Below are positions 7,780-16,750 of a stretch of DNA of 64,000 nt, piece after piece. Each line of letters opens with the position of its first letter. Positions within the stretch are counted from its first letter, which is position 1. The position numbers were made by a program, and so were the translations under genes. This DNA comes from an uncultured Acidimicrobiales bacterium (GTDB lineage Bacteria; Actinomycetota; Acidimicrobiia; Acidimicrobiales; SZUA-35): contig CALKTH010000004.1 in NCBI GenBank assembly GCA_937997485.1, forward strand, positions 1-64,000, written 5' to 3'. The notes beneath the pieces were generated by a model. That model ran no database searches. It was not told the DNA's origin and saw only the letters and a program-made list of their open reading frames with translations.

Positions 7780-8372
7780 ACGAGCTTCTCGTCATTCGCC
7801 ACGGCGAGACCGAGTGGTCCAAGACCGGAAAGCACACGGGGCGGACCGACATCCCGATCACCGAGAAGGGTCGAGGCGAGGCGGTCGCCGCCGGTCGGAC
7901 CCTCGAGGACTGGCAGATCGACCACGTCTTTTCCAGCCCCCTCATTCGAGCCCACGAGACGGCTCAACTCGTGGATCTCGATCCTGAGATTCAGCTCGAC
8001 GACGATCTCATGGAATGGGACTACGGCGTCTACGAGGGCATCCGCACCGCCGAGACGCGAGAAGAGATTCCGCTCTGGTCGGTGTGGACGCACGAGATCT
8101 TCGAGGGAGAGAGCGTCGATACGGTCGGGGCTCGCGCCGATGCGTTCCTCGAGCGAATCGATGCGCTCGAGGGAAACGTTGCCGTCTTTGCTCACGGTCA
8201 CTACCTCGCCATTCTCATCGCCCGGTGGTGCGGGCTGCCCGCCATTGAAGGCAGGCGCTTCGCTCTGGCGACGGCGACCGTCAGCTTGCTCGGGTCCCAT
8301 CGTGAAGACCGTGTCGTGCGAGCACTCAACCATCGTTGTGGGGATGCGCTCCATCCCCCGAAACGAACCTGA
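7776..8372 (+). CDS. Histidine phosphatase family protein (phosphoglycerate-mutase-like)
   Basis: A 198-residue protein with the RHGETEW active-site motif at residues 8-14, SSPLIRAHETA with the second Arg, and a carboxyl-terminal AHGHYLAI with the second catalytic His. This is the cobC/phosphatase branch of the family rather than a true glycolytic mutase, which would be longer. The substrate is unknown. It overlaps recN by 4 nt (ATGA) and may be co-transcribed with it, although mycobacteria lack it at this place. Confidence 0.85.
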   Translation: MNELLVIRHGETEWSKTGKHTGRTDIPITEKGRGEAVAAGRTLEDWQIDHVFSSPLIRAHETAQLVDLDPEIQLDDDLMEWDYGVYEGIRTAETREEIPLWSVWTHEIFEGESVDTVGARADAFLERIDALEGNVAVFAHGHYLAILIARWCGLPAIEGRRFALATATVSLLGSHREDRVVRALNHRCGDALHPPKRT

Positions 8373-8390
8373 CCGGTCGGTGCGTGAGCC

Positions 8391-8816
8391 GTGGGACTCG
8401 GCGGACTGCGATTTCTCTACGTTCCGGCCGCCGATCTCGAGCGCGCTCGCGAGTTCTACACAGATCTCGTCGGTCTCGACGAGATCCACCATGCCGACGG
8501 CTTGCTTGCGTACGACTGCGAGGGCTTTCAATTCACGATCTTTCAAGCCGAGCGTGACACCGCGCCCGTGGCTGGATCGCCGGAGGCCGGTGCGTCATGG
8601 GCCACCCAACCCGGATGGCAGCGCCCGGGCACGACCGCTGCCATCAGCTGGTCAGTCGAACTCGACCTGTCATCGTTCGACGAGGCGGTGGCTCGCTTGC
8701 AAGGGTCGGCCGGGGTGACTGCACTGCACGAGGAGCCAACGTGGGTCGGCTATCAGAGCTTCCCGGTCTTGGATCCGATGGGGAACACGGTCGAGCTCAC
8801 GTGCCCGGAGCGCTGA
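8391..8816 (+). CDS. VOC (glyoxalase/bleomycin-resistance-like) protein
   Basis: A 141-residue protein that begins at GTG 8391. It has paired beta-alpha-beta-beta-beta modules: FLYVPAADLERAREFYTDLVGL in the first half and YQSFPVLDPMGNTVEL in the second. Such proteins bind a divalent metal and act as isomerases, dioxygenases or drug-binding proteins. The terminal Glu of the TVEL motif is a usual metal ligand; the His ligand of the first half is not obvious. Function unknown. It follows the phosphatase gene by 18 nt and its end overlaps the convergent gene by 20 nt. Confidence 0.75.
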   Translation: MGLGGLRFLYVPAADLERAREFYTDLVGLDEIHHADGLLAYDCEGFQFTIFQAERDTAPVAGSPEAGASWATQPGWQRPGTTAAISWSVELDLSSFDEAVARLQGSAGVTALHEEPTWVGYQSFPVLDPMGNTVELTCPER

Positions 8817-9453
8817 CATCCCGAATCAGGTCGGACATCAGCTCGTCGACACCGCTCAGGAGTCGTTCATGCTCGGCATCCAAGCAGGCGGCTGCGGCAG
8901 CGACCTGATCAGCGTCAAAGGCCAGACGAGGGCGGCGGCGAAGGATCCGATGAAGGCGTTGGGCAACTGCGTGAGGGTCGTGGTGATCCGGCGGCGAAGG
9001 ATGGCCGGCCACCGAGGCGAGGTGTTCGATCCAGTCCGTTGCCATGTCCGGCGAGACGAGCGACCGGAGACGCGCTCGAAGCTCGGGCTCGTCGAGAAGC
9101 CGGATGGTTGTATCGACCGCATCGGTCTGCCCAGGTCGGCGGAGTAGTTCACCATCCAGAAGAAGCTCGGGCCCCACGTGGGCGATGGCCCGCGCCGCGC
9201 CGCGATCCAGACCTGCCTCTTTCAACGACGCTCGGAGCCTCGACATCAACCCGGTGAACCACGGGTGGCTGTGGAACACGTCGTCGGTCCGGTGATGCAT
9301 GGCAATGCCCCGTGTCACCTCTGGGTCAGGAGTCGACCCGAGAAGGCGGAATCGGCCCATCGCTCCCAGATCCGGCAGCGCAGCGCCCAGCCAGACCACT
9401 GGTTCTTCGGGGGCGACGCTGGCTGCCACCACGATGTGTCCTCCGACATTCAC
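8797..9453 (-). CDS. ACP-phosphodiesterase-like (AcpH-type) protein
   Basis: A 218-residue protein starting at GTG. The opening MNVGGHIVVA, the G-x-x-x-PD segment near 28-33, and GIAMHHRTDDVFHSHPWF at about 50-67 follow the pattern of acyl-carrier-protein phosphodiesterase (AcpH), an HD-like metal enzyme that removes phosphopantetheine from ACP. The carboxyl half is weakly conserved, so activity is uncertain. It lies 33 nt downstream of the serine hydrolase gene and probably shares its transcript. Confidence 0.55.
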   Translation of the reverse strand: MNVGGHIVVAASVAPEEPVVWLGAALPDLGAMGRFRLLGSTPDPEVTRGIAMHHRTDDVFHSHPWFTGLMSRLRASLKEAGLDRGAARAIAHVGPELLLDGELLRRPGQTDAVDTTIRLLDEPELRARLRSLVSPDMATDWIEHLASVAGHPSPPDHHDPHAVAQRLHRILRRRPRLAFDADQVAAAAACLDAEHERLLSGVDELMSDLIRDVSAPGT

Positions 9454-9486
9454 TCCGCCAGTGAAGCAGCGGGACGGGGCGTTTGA

Positions 9487-10707
9487 TCAGTCGACGAGGG
9501 CGCCATAGATCTGCGGCTTCAGCTCCTGCCGGATTGGATAGGCCGAGGAGGGCATGAGCTGGGTGAGTCCGATGACGATGAGTTCTTCTGCCGGATCGAT
9601 CCAGAACAGGGTGGAGGCGGCGCCGCCCCAGGCATAGGAACCCTCGCTCCCGATGACGGCGCTGCGGGCCGCGTCCATGACTACGGAGAAGCCGAGCCCG
9701 AAGCCGGTGCCTTCGTAGTTCGTTTCGCTGAACACCGGCTGTCCCATCGAGGCGAGATCGCCGCCGCTGCCCAGGTGATTGCGGGTGGCGTACTCGATGG
9801 TCTTGCGGCCGAGGATGCGCTCACCATTGAACTCTCCGCCGTTCAGGAGCATCGAGCAGAACCGGTGATAGTCGTCGAGCGTGGAAACGAGTCCGCCTCC
9901 TCCGCTCAGGAAGACCGGCTTCGAGCGGTAGCCCGTACCGGGCGAGCCGTCGTCGAACATCACCATGTCATCGCCCTCGGCTCCGTCAGGAACCCCAAAG
10001 GGGCTGAGTGACGGAACCGTGTAGTTCGACGTGAAGCGGTCGGCTTTGTCCTCGTCGACCCAGAAGCTGGTATCGGTCATGCCCAACGGCTCGAAGATGT
10101 TCTGGGCGAAGAACTCGTCGAGCGGCTTGCCACCGATGATTTCGACCAGCCGTCCACACACGTCCGTCGCCACGCTGTAGCTCCACTCCGTGCCAGGGCT
10201 GAACAGGAGAGGGAGTTCAGCCAGGGAATCGCACATCGCCTCCAGAGTGTTGCCAGCTAGACGGTCGACGCCCTTGCGGCGATACATGGCGTCGACTGGG
10301 TGGCGGTGCATCCAGCTGTACGTCAGCCCAGCAGTGTGGCTGAGGAGGTCGCGCACCTGCATGGGTCGCTCACACGGCTTGGTGAGATAGTTCGCCGGCG
10401 TTCCGTCAACGAACACTTCCAGGCCGGCCCAGGAAGGAATGAAATCGCTGACCGGATCATCAAGCTGGAACAAGCCCTGCTCGTACAGCGAAAGCAATGC
10501 CACCGACGTGATGGGCTTGGACATCGAGTAGATCCTGAAGATCGCGTCGTCCGAGTAGTTCTGGTGTGACTCATGCGTGATCTCGCCCCCGCGGCTGACC
10601 AAGAGCGAGAAACCAGGAAACTTGCTGGTGTCCAGGTAGCGATCAGCAATGAACCCGGGGATTCGAGCGAGGCGGTCGGTGTCCATTCCGGCGATGACGT
10701 TCGGCAT
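9487..10707 (-). CDS. Serine hydrolase, beta-lactamase class C fold
   Basis: A 406-residue protein counted from ATG 10707; the open frame extends further upstream without family similarity. The S-x-x-K motif is SMSK within YSMSKPITS near residue 70. YSV, in the sequence WSYSVATDV, serves as the Y-x-N-like second motif. HLG or the GGGG stretch may replace the KTG box. These features fit the esterase / penicillin-binding-protein-like branch (EstB type) more than a real beta-lactamase. No signal peptide is seen, so it is probably a cytoplasmic esterase. It is divergent from the PaiB-like gene. Confidence 0.8.
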   Translation of the reverse strand: MPNVIAGMDTDRLARIPGFIADRYLDTSKFPGFSLLVSRGGEITHESHQNYSDDAIFRIYSMSKPITSVALLSLYEQGLFQLDDPVSDFIPSWAGLEVFVDGTPANYLTKPCERPMQVRDLLSHTAGLTYSWMHRHPVDAMYRRKGVDRLAGNTLEAMCDSLAELPLLFSPGTEWSYSVATDVCGRLVEIIGGKPLDEFFAQNIFEPLGMTDTSFWVDEDKADRFTSNYTVPSLSPFGVPDGAEGDDMVMFDDGSPGTGYRSKPVFLSGGGGLVSTLDDYHRFCSMLLNGGEFNGERILGRKTIEYATRNHLGSGGDLASMGQPVFSETNYEGTGFGLGFSVVMDAARSAVIGSEGSYAWGGAASTLFWIDPAEELIVIGLTQLMPSSAYPIRQELKPQIYGALVD

Positions 10708-10765
10708 CCGCTCATCCTGCCGTCTCTCTAGCCTGGCGTCGAAACCGGCAGACATCGAGGCGCTC

Positions 10766-11416
10766 ATGTACATCCCCACCCACTTCTCTGTCGGCGACGG
10801 TTCGATGGAAGCCGGCGCCGAACTGCTCACGGCTCTGATCACTTCCCAACGAGTGGGCACGCTGAGCAGCGTCATCGATGGTCGGATTCAGGCAACGGTC
10901 CTCCCGCTCCTGATCCGCACTGAGCCGGTGCTCAGCATCGTTGGCCACCTCGCAGCGGCGAACGTGCAGTCGAAGACGATCGGCGAGACCGATGAGGCGT
11001 TGATCAGCCTGCAAGGACCGGATGCCTACGTTTCACCGTCGTTCTATGCGACCAAGGCCGAGACGGAGAAGGTCGTGCCAACCTGGAACTACTCCGCCGT
11101 TCACGCCTATGGGCAGCTCGTGCTGCACTACGACGCAGCCTGGAAACTCGAGGTGGTGCAGGCGCTGACCAACGCTCACGAGGCACACAGAGACAATCCC
11201 TGGTCAGTCGACGACGCTCCCGAGCCCTACATCCAGGCGCGCCTGAAGGGCATTGTGGGCGTTGAGCTCATCGTCTCTGAACTACAGGCCAAGGAGAAGC
11301 TCAGCCAGGACAAACCAGCGACGGATCGCCAGGGCGTCGTATCGGGATTGGGTGAGGGGTCATCTGCTGATCGAGCGGTCGGCGAGCGTGTCGCCGACCG
11401 GCTCAACCAGTCTTGA
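10766..11416 (+). CDS. PaiB-family FMN-binding protein
   Basis: A 216-residue protein starting MYIPTHFS, the family signature. AYVSPSFYATK and VPTWNYSAVHAYG lie in the middle, and KLSQDKP near the carboxyl end. PaiB of Bacillus was described as a negative regulator of sporulation and protease genes; the family has a split-barrel flavin-binding fold and may be an enzyme. The ATG at 10766 was chosen over upstream in-frame starts that overlap the divergent gene. It converges with the AcuI-like gene, 4 nt apart. Confidence 0.85.
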   Translation: MYIPTHFSVGDGSMEAGAELLTALITSQRVGTLSSVIDGRIQATVLPLLIRTEPVLSIVGHLAAANVQSKTIGETDEALISLQGPDAYVSPSFYATKAETEKVVPTWNYSAVHAYGQLVLHYDAAWKLEVVQALTNAHEAHRDNPWSVDDAPEPYIQARLKGIVGVELIVSELQAKEKLSQDKPATDRQGVVSGLGEGSSADRAVGERVADRLNQS

Positions 11417-11420
11417 GCTC

Positions 11421-12419
11421 TCAGCCGCCGGTGACGACCACGGTGCGGCCCTTGACCTGGCCAGCCAGAATGTCGCCGGCCATCGATGCGATGTCAGCGA
11501 GGGGGACGTCAGTGGTGAGCGATTCCAGCTTGTCGGCAACGCCGGGAGCGTCGAGCACATCGGCCATGCGGGCCCAGATGCGTTGGCGCTCCGGGCCGGG
11601 GCACATCACCGAGTCGATGCCGAGCAGGTTGACGCCCCGTAGCAAGAACGGGATGACGGTGGTGCTCAAGCCATTGCCGCCAGCCAGGCCACACGCTGCC
11701 ACCGAACCCTTGTAGGCCATCTCGGCCAGCACGTGCGCCAGCGTGTCGCCGCCGACGGCGTCTACGCAGCCAGCCCAGCGCTCGGCCAAAAGCGGGCGAC
11801 TTGGGTTGTCGGCAATCTCGTTCCGGTCGATCACATCGGCCGCCCCGAGGGCTCGGAGCTCGTCGCTGTTCTCGGGGCGGCCGGTCGAGGCCACCATCTG
11901 ATGGCCGAGTGCTCCGCCCCACAGGAGTGCGGAGGAGCCAACACCTCCCGACGCCCCTGTGACGAGAATGGGCTGACCCTTCTCGAGGCCCTGCTGTTCG
12001 AGCGCATCAATTGCTTGCATCGCGGTGAATCCCGCCGTGCCGATGGCCATCGCCTGCCGGTTGGAGATGCCTTCTGGCACCGCGACCAACCAGTCGCCCT
12101 TCACTCGGGCTTTCGTCGCGTATCCGCCCCACCACATCTCGCCGACCCTCCAGCCGGTGAGGACCACACGGTCTCCGGGAGTCCACCGCTCGTCGTCGCT
12201 GGACTCCACAACACCGGCGAGGTCGACGCCTGGGATATGGGGGTAGGTCCGGACCAAACGACCGATGCCCTGCAGGATCATCCCGTCCTTGTAGTTCAAG
12301 GACGAATACTCGACCCGGAGGGTGACATCGCCCTCGGGAAGACGGTCCTCGTCGAGTTCGGTCAGCTCGGCGGAGACAGCTCCGTCGTTCTCGGAAAGCA
12401 GAAGTGCCTGGAAGGTCAT
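11421..12419 (-). CDS. acuI: AcuI/YhdH-type NADPH-dependent MDR reductase
   Basis: A 332-residue zinc-free medium-chain dehydrogenase/reductase. It begins MTFQALLL, continues with SSLNYKDG and PHIPGVDLAG, and has the nucleotide-binding GASGGVGSSAL near residue 155. The YhdH/AcuI family reduces acrylyl-CoA to propionyl-CoA and detoxifies acrylate, for example during DMSP breakdown in marine bacteria. No other DMSP gene is seen here, so the physiological substrate is open. An open frame runs 165 nt further upstream but enters pyrG; the ATG at 12419 has a TANNNT element 6 nt away. Confidence 0.85.
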   Translation of the reverse strand: MTFQALLLSENDGAVSAELTELDEDRLPEGDVTLRVEYSSLNYKDGMILQGIGRLVRTYPHIPGVDLAGVVESSDDERWTPGDRVVLTGWRVGEMWWGGYATKARVKGDWLVAVPEGISNRQAMAIGTAGFTAMQAIDALEQQGLEKGQPILVTGASGGVGSSALLWGGALGHQMVASTGRPENSDELRALGAADVIDRNEIADNPSRPLLAERWAGCVDAVGGDTLAHVLAEMAYKGSVAACGLAGGNGLSTTVIPFLLRGVNLLGIDSVMCPGPERQRIWARMADVLDAPGVADKLESLTTDVPLADIASMAGDILAGQVKGRTVVVTGG

Positions 12420-12425
12420 GAGCGG

Positions 12426-12431
12426 AACGTA
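12426..12431 (-). promoter_or_regulatory. -10 element of acuI-like gene (leaderless)
   Basis: TACGTT on the minus strand lies 6 nt before ATG 12419. Confidence 0.5.
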
Positions 12432-12474
12432 GTCGGCTCCGCTAGCTTTGCCGAACGGAGATGAAGGGGCTTTT

Positions 12475-14142
12475 GTGACTAAGCACATTTTCGTGACCGG
12501 TGGGGTGGTGAGTTCGCTCGGCAAGGGCTTGACGGCCTCGTCGTTGGGGCGACTCTTGAAGCAGCAAGGCCTCCGGGTCACCATGCAGAAGCTCGACCCT
12601 TACCTGAACGTGGATCCGGGGACGATGAACCCCTTCGAGCACGGTGAGGTCTATGTGACCGACGATGGGGGAGAGACAGACCTCGATCTTGGTCACTACG
12701 AGCGCTTCATCGATGAGTCGCTCACACAATCGTCCAATGCGACCACAGGCTCGATCTACTCGTCAGTGATCGCGGCAGAGCGCCGGGGTGACTACTTGGG
12801 CAAGACCGTTCAGGTCATCCCGCACATCACCGACGAGATCAAGAAGCGCATCAGCACTCTCGCCCACGACGACGTTGACGTCGTCATCACCGAGGTCGGT
12901 GGCACGGTCGGTGACATCGAGATCCTGCCGTTCCTGGAAGCGATCCGTCAGTTCCGACTCGACGTTGGCCGCCAGAACGTTTGCTACGTCCATGTCACGC
13001 TCGTGCCGTTCATCGGTCCGGCCGGAGAACAAAAGACCAAGCCCACGCAGCACTCGGTCACCGAGCTGCGCAGCCGAGGCATTCAGCCCGACGTCATCGT
13101 CTGCCGTTCGGATCGTCCGATCTCCGACGGCTTACGGAGCAAGATCTCGAACCTGTGCGACGTTCCCGTCGACGGTGTGATCAATGCTCCGGACGCGTCG
13201 AGCCTCTACGAAATTCCGCTCACCATGCACGAGGCTGGCCTCGACAGCTATGTCTGCGACATCCTGAATATCGGTGGCACCGTCCCGGACCTCACCGAAT
13301 GGCGAGAACTTGTCGAGCGTGTCGAGCGTGGTTGGAAGCCGCTCACCATCGGCATCGTGGGCAAGTACGTCTCGCTGCCTGACGCCTACCTCTCCGTCGC
13401 CGAGTCCCTCCGCCACGCGGCGATCTTCCACGAAGTGGATCTCACCATCGAATGGGTGATGTCGGATCACGTCGAGGGTTTGCTGGTCGAGGAGAAGCTG
13501 TCGCACCTCGACGGGATTGTGCTTCCCGGCGGGTTCGGTGAACGAGGTGTAGAAGGCAAAGTCGAGGCCGCACGATTCGCTCGAGAGAACGGTCAGCCGT
13601 GCCTTGGCCTCTGCCTGGGCATGCAGGTCATGACCATTGAATACGCCCGCAACGTCCTTGGACTCTCCGGTGCCAACTCCAGTGAGTTCGACACTCAGGA
13701 CGGCGAGACGCCCTACCCGGTCATCGATCTCATGGACTCCCAGCGAGACGTCACCGACATGGGTGGCACGATGCGGCTAGGCGCCTACGTGGCGGTACTT
13801 GATGAGGGCTCGCAGGTTCGAGACATCTACGGCGAGGCAGTGGTGAAGGAACGTCACCGGCACCGCTACGAGTTCAACCCTCGCTTCCTGAGTCGTTTCG
13901 ACGACGGATCCTTCAAGTGCTCGGGCAAGTCTCCGGACGGTCGTCTGGTCGAGTTCATCGAGCTTGCTGACCACCCGTTCTGGGTTGGCACGCAGGCTCA
14001 CCCTGAGCTCAAGAGCCGTCCCAACCGGCCGGCACCGCTGTTCCGCTCCTTCATCGAGGCTTCGCTGGCCAAGGCAGAAGCGAATGATCCGGCCCGTTTC
14101 GAGCGGGCGGCGGCTGCGAATCCGTCCGTCCTGGTCGACTGA
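12475..14142 (+). CDS. pyrG: CTP synthase
   Basis: A 555-residue enzyme that aminates UTP to CTP with glutamine and ATP. The synthetase domain opens [17 protein letters not shown] with its P-loop and reaches about residue 265. The glutamine amidotransferase domain has GGFGERG, the nucleophile Cys in CLGLCLGMQ, and the HPE of AHPELKSRP. The GTG at 12475 is preferred over an in-frame upstream GTG because a good Shine-Dalgarno (GAAGGGG) lies 5 nt upstream and homologues begin here. A TAGCTT -10 at 12443-12448 would give a leader of about 20 nt. The Nudix gene follows after 5 nt. Confidence 0.97.
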   Translation: MTKHIFVTGGVVSSLGKGLTASSLGRLLKQQGLRVTMQKLDPYLNVDPGTMNPFEHGEVYVTDDGGETDLDLGHYERFIDESLTQSSNATTGSIYSSVIAAERRGDYLGKTVQVIPHITDEIKKRISTLAHDDVDVVITEVGGTVGDIEILPFLEAIRQFRLDVGRQNVCYVHVTLVPFIGPAGEQKTKPTQHSVTELRSRGIQPDVIVCRSDRPISDGLRSKISNLCDVPVDGVINAPDASSLYEIPLTMHEAGLDSYVCDILNIGGTVPDLTEWRELVERVERGWKPLTIGIVGKYVSLPDAYLSVAESLRHAAIFHEVDLTIEWVMSDHVEGLLVEEKLSHLDGIVLPGGFGERGVEGKVEAARFARENGQPCLGLCLGMQVMTIEYARNVLGLSGANSSEFDTQDGETPYPVIDLMDSQRDVTDMGGTMRLGAYVAVLDEGSQVRDIYGEAVVKERHRHRYEFNPRFLSRFDDGSFKCSGKSPDGRLVEFIELADHPFWVGTQAHPELKSRPNRPAPLFRSFIEASLAKAEANDPARFERAAAANPSVLVD

Positions 14143-14147
14143 GTTCC

Positions 14148-14717
14148 GTGGCTGACCCCGTCGAGCACGACCCCGATCACTCCCCGTTCTCCCACGTTCG
14201 CGACGAGCTGGCCCATCAGGGCCAAGTTGTTGCGATGTACGACAGCTTCTTCGTCGGGCCTGACGGCGAAGAGTTCCGCCGCGACGTCGTACGGCACCCC
14301 GGGGCCGTGTCGATCGTTGCCCTCGATGGCGACGATCTCTTCCTCGTCCGCCAATACCGGGCGCCGATCGACGACGACCTCTGGGAGATCCCGGCCGGCA
14401 AACGAGACGTATCCGGCGAGCCGCCGGAGCTCACCGCAGCTCGCGAGCTCCACGAAGAAGTGGGCATGGTTGCGGGTCATATGGAACACCTGCTGGATCT
14501 CCATCACTCGCCGGGGTTCTGCGACGAACTCCAGCACATCTTCCTTGCCACTGAGCTGCGCGAGGTGGAACGCCAAGTCGACGGTCTCGAGGAAGAACAC
14601 ATGATCGTCGCCCGTGTCCCGTTTGACAGCGCAATCACGATGGCCATCGACGGGTCGATCACCGACGGCAAGTCCATCGCTGGCATTCTGGCCGCGGCTC
14701 GCCGTCTCGGCCGCTGA
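14148..14717 (+). CDS. Nudix hydrolase, probable ADP-ribose pyrophosphatase
   Basis: A 189-residue protein starting at GTG. The Nudix box runs from the Gly of IPAGKRD to REL-x-EEVG near residues 83-107, with one extra residue before the first Glu as in Rv1700 of M. tuberculosis. Preceding WEIPAG and QYRAP suit the ADP-ribose diphosphatase group, which cleaves ADP-ribose to AMP and ribose 5-phosphate. The placement right after pyrG matches Rv1699-Rv1700 and supports orthology. Confidence 0.88.
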   Translation: MADPVEHDPDHSPFSHVRDELAHQGQVVAMYDSFFVGPDGEEFRRDVVRHPGAVSIVALDGDDLFLVRQYRAPIDDDLWEIPAGKRDVSGEPPELTAARELHEEVGMVAGHMEHLLDLHHSPGFCDELQHIFLATELREVERQVDGLEEEHMIVARVPFDSAITMAIDGSITDGKSIAGILAAARRLGR

Positions 14718-14734
14718 TCACCGGGGACGCTTCA

Positions 14735-15265
14735 GTGGGCAGTGCGTTCACAGAGGCAGCGCACCTCGTTCGCCGGTTCTTCGGCGCGATCCGGCCCGGT
14801 CCGCCCGCAGCAGCGGACGCCGCCTGGGCACTGCAACACCTGACCGCCGACGAGCGGGCCCTCTGGCATCGCATGTCGCGGCCCGATCAGCGTCACGCCG
14901 TGCAAGTCGCTCGTGATGTTGAAGCCGTCCTCGGTCCCGACACGACCACGCCGGTCATCGTTGCCGCACTGATGCACGACGTCGGCAAGGTCGTCAGCGA
15001 GCTGCGAACGCCATCACGCGTCGCTGCCACGCTGGTGTGGGCTGTCGTTCCTGATCAGCAGGCGGATGCCTGGCTTGCCGGCCCACCGGTGCGCCGAGCC
15101 CTCGCGCTGTACCGGAGACATCCCGAAATTGGCGAGGAGCTCCTGCGGGCCGCCGGCGCTCCGGAGATCGCAGCGACATGGGCCGCCGATCACCACAAGC
15201 CCGCGGACCGATGGCGAGTCGATCGGCGCCTGGGGCAGGTCCTCAAAGACTGCGACGACGACTAG
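14735..15265 (+). CDS. HD-domain protein (predicted metal-dependent phosphohydrolase)
   Basis: A 176-residue protein starting at GTG, 17 nt after the Nudix gene. The HD signature is LMHDVGK near residues 79-85, with a His at about 57 in RHAVQVA, then HPEIGEELL and AADHHKPAD supplying further metal ligands. Such domains hydrolyse nucleotides or cyclic nucleotides; the substrate here is unknown. The gene ends 4 nt inside the convergent alpha/beta hydrolase gene. A role alongside the Nudix protein in nucleotide clean-up is only suggested by adjacency. Confidence 0.75.
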   Translation: MGSAFTEAAHLVRRFFGAIRPGPPAAADAAWALQHLTADERALWHRMSRPDQRHAVQVARDVEAVLGPDTTTPVIVAALMHDVGKVVSELRTPSRVAATLVWAVVPDQQADAWLAGPPVRRALALYRRHPEIGEELLRAAGAPEIAATWAADHHKPADRWRVDRRLGQVLKDCDDD

Positions 15266-15963
15266 CGACCGCTCTCGGCGCCGGCAGTGAAGTCCCTGAT
15301 CGCCGCGGCGAGTCCGGTCGGGTCTTCGAGCATCGGGAGATGGCCCGTCGGCAGAGTGGTCTCCCACGAGGGGTCGAGGGCGTCGTGGAATCGCCGCTGC
15401 AGTTTCGCTGGAAGCTCTCGGTCATTGGTCGAGGTGACATAGCCGCGACGTGACGGTCGGTCGGTGCGAGCCACGGCCGTCCTGAAGAGCAGCGGAGAGT
15501 CAGGCTCGAACTCCTCGACAAGCCGGTCGACCACCGTGTCATCGAGCCCCGCCCCGAGCGATGTTCTGATGGCTTTGTCCGGTGGGCGGGTGCCGCCAAC
15601 TCGCATGGCAATGTTGAGAATCCATCGATTCGGGCGCGGCATCGCGGAGAGGAAGGAGCCAGCTCCTTCCGGGACGACGCCGGCAACGGCGATCAGCCCT
15701 TCCGCCCGGTCGAGAGCGGTGTCAGCGACGGCGAGCCCAGTGATCGCACCCAGAGAGTGCGCAACAATGGTGAATTGCTCCGCCGGTGCCGCTTCCAATG
15801 CGTGTTCCACGTAGGCACTGAGCGGGCGGTTGGCCCCCACTGGACGAGGGGCAACGGCGGTTCGTGTGCCGAGAGGGAGTTCGGCGACGACGTCGTCCCA
15901 GATCCATGGCGGGAGTCCCGCGCCGCTGATGAAGAGGAGAGCGTCGCTTTGGTCTGCGGTCAT
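15262..15963 (-). CDS. Alpha/beta-fold hydrolase
   Basis: A 233-residue hydrolase with nucleophile elbow AHSLG near residue 74 (Ala replaces the first Gly of G-x-S-x-G), an oxyanion-type SGAGLPPW near 13-20, and the catalytic His in TGHLPML near 208. This resembles small esterase/lactonase-like proteins; the substrate is unknown. The start at 15963 has a strong AAGGAGG 11 nt upstream. An in-frame GTG at 15993 is possible. It is divergent from the WYL regulator, which might control it. Confidence 0.75.
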   Translation of the reverse strand: MTADQSDALLFISGAGLPPWIWDDVVAELPLGTRTAVAPRPVGANRPLSAYVEHALEAAPAEQFTIVAHSLGAITGLAVADTALDRAEGLIAVAGVVPEGAGSFLSAMPRPNRWILNIAMRVGGTRPPDKAIRTSLGAGLDDTVVDRLVEEFEPDSPLLFRTAVARTDRPSRRGYVTSTNDRELPAKLQRRFHDALDPSWETTLPTGHLPMLEDPTGLAAAIRDFTAGAESGR

Positions 15964-16028
15964 GAACGCATCATCCTCCTTGGTCGATGTCACTAGGCTG
16001 TCACCAATTCTGAGGATTATGGAACAGT

Positions 16029-16739
16029 ATGAACCGCACGGAACGTCTCTATGCGATCGCCGAGCAGCTTCGCCGGACGGGCACCGCCGGCGTCACTGCC
16101 GCCGATCTCGCGACACTCCTCGAGGTGAGCACTCGGACGATCAAGCGTGACATCTCGGCGTTACAGCAGTCCGGCCTTCCGATCTGGGCCGAGACAGGGC
16201 CCAGTGGTGGCTACTTTCTCGCCGAGTCGGCCTCGCTTCCCCCGATCAACTTCACCGCGTCCCAAGCCGTGGCCCTGTCGGTGTCGTTGGCGGTGATGCC
16301 ACCGGGAAGTCCGTTCGGCGTCGACGGTGCAGCAGCGGCTCGCAAGATCCACGATGCACTCGGTCCCCGAGCGAGCGAGGCGGCCGTCCAGCTGGCCGAG
16401 CGAGTATGGGTACAACCGCGAGAAAGCGAGCCGGGAGGGACGTCGCTGCAAGTGCTTCGTGCCGTCGAGCAGTCGTTGACGGAACGGCGAGTCCTGACGA
16501 TGAACTACGTGAGGGTGGATGGCGACGCGACGCGGCGAACGGTCGAACCGATCATCCTCGCTTGGGCCAACCAGCGCTGGTACCTGGTCGCTCACTGTCA
16601 ACATCGAGACGACACACGGTGGTTTCGACTCGATCGGATCGAACGGGCGGATCTCACCAAGATGGAGTACGTGGCGCGCTCGGTGAATGACCTCGGCGTG
16701 CCGCCGCCCACCGCCCGTTCGGTCGCCGCTCGAGCCTGA
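16029..16739 (+). CDS. YafY-type transcriptional regulator (HTH + WYL)
   Basis: A 236-residue DNA-binding protein. Residues 1-55 form a DeoR-like winged helix (TAADLATLLEVSTRTIKRDI). The carboxyl half is a WYL domain, with ANQRWYLVAHC near 185-195 and TRWFRLDRIERADL near 203-216. WYL domains sense nucleic acid or small ligands, and the family commonly regulates a neighbouring gene. It is divergent from the alpha/beta hydrolase gene across a 65-bp gap, so local or autogenous control is plausible. It converges with trpS, 11 nt apart. Confidence 0.85.
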   Translation: MNRTERLYAIAEQLRRTGTAGVTAADLATLLEVSTRTIKRDISALQQSGLPIWAETGPSGGYFLAESASLPPINFTASQAVALSVSLAVMPPGSPFGVDGAAAARKIHDALGPRASEAAVQLAERVWVQPRESEPGGTSLQVLRAVEQSLTERRVLTMNYVRVDGDATRRTVEPIILAWANQRWYLVAHCQHRDDTRWFRLDRIERADLTKMEYVARSVNDLGVPPPTARSVAARA

Positions 16740-16750
16740 CGTTCAGCCCG

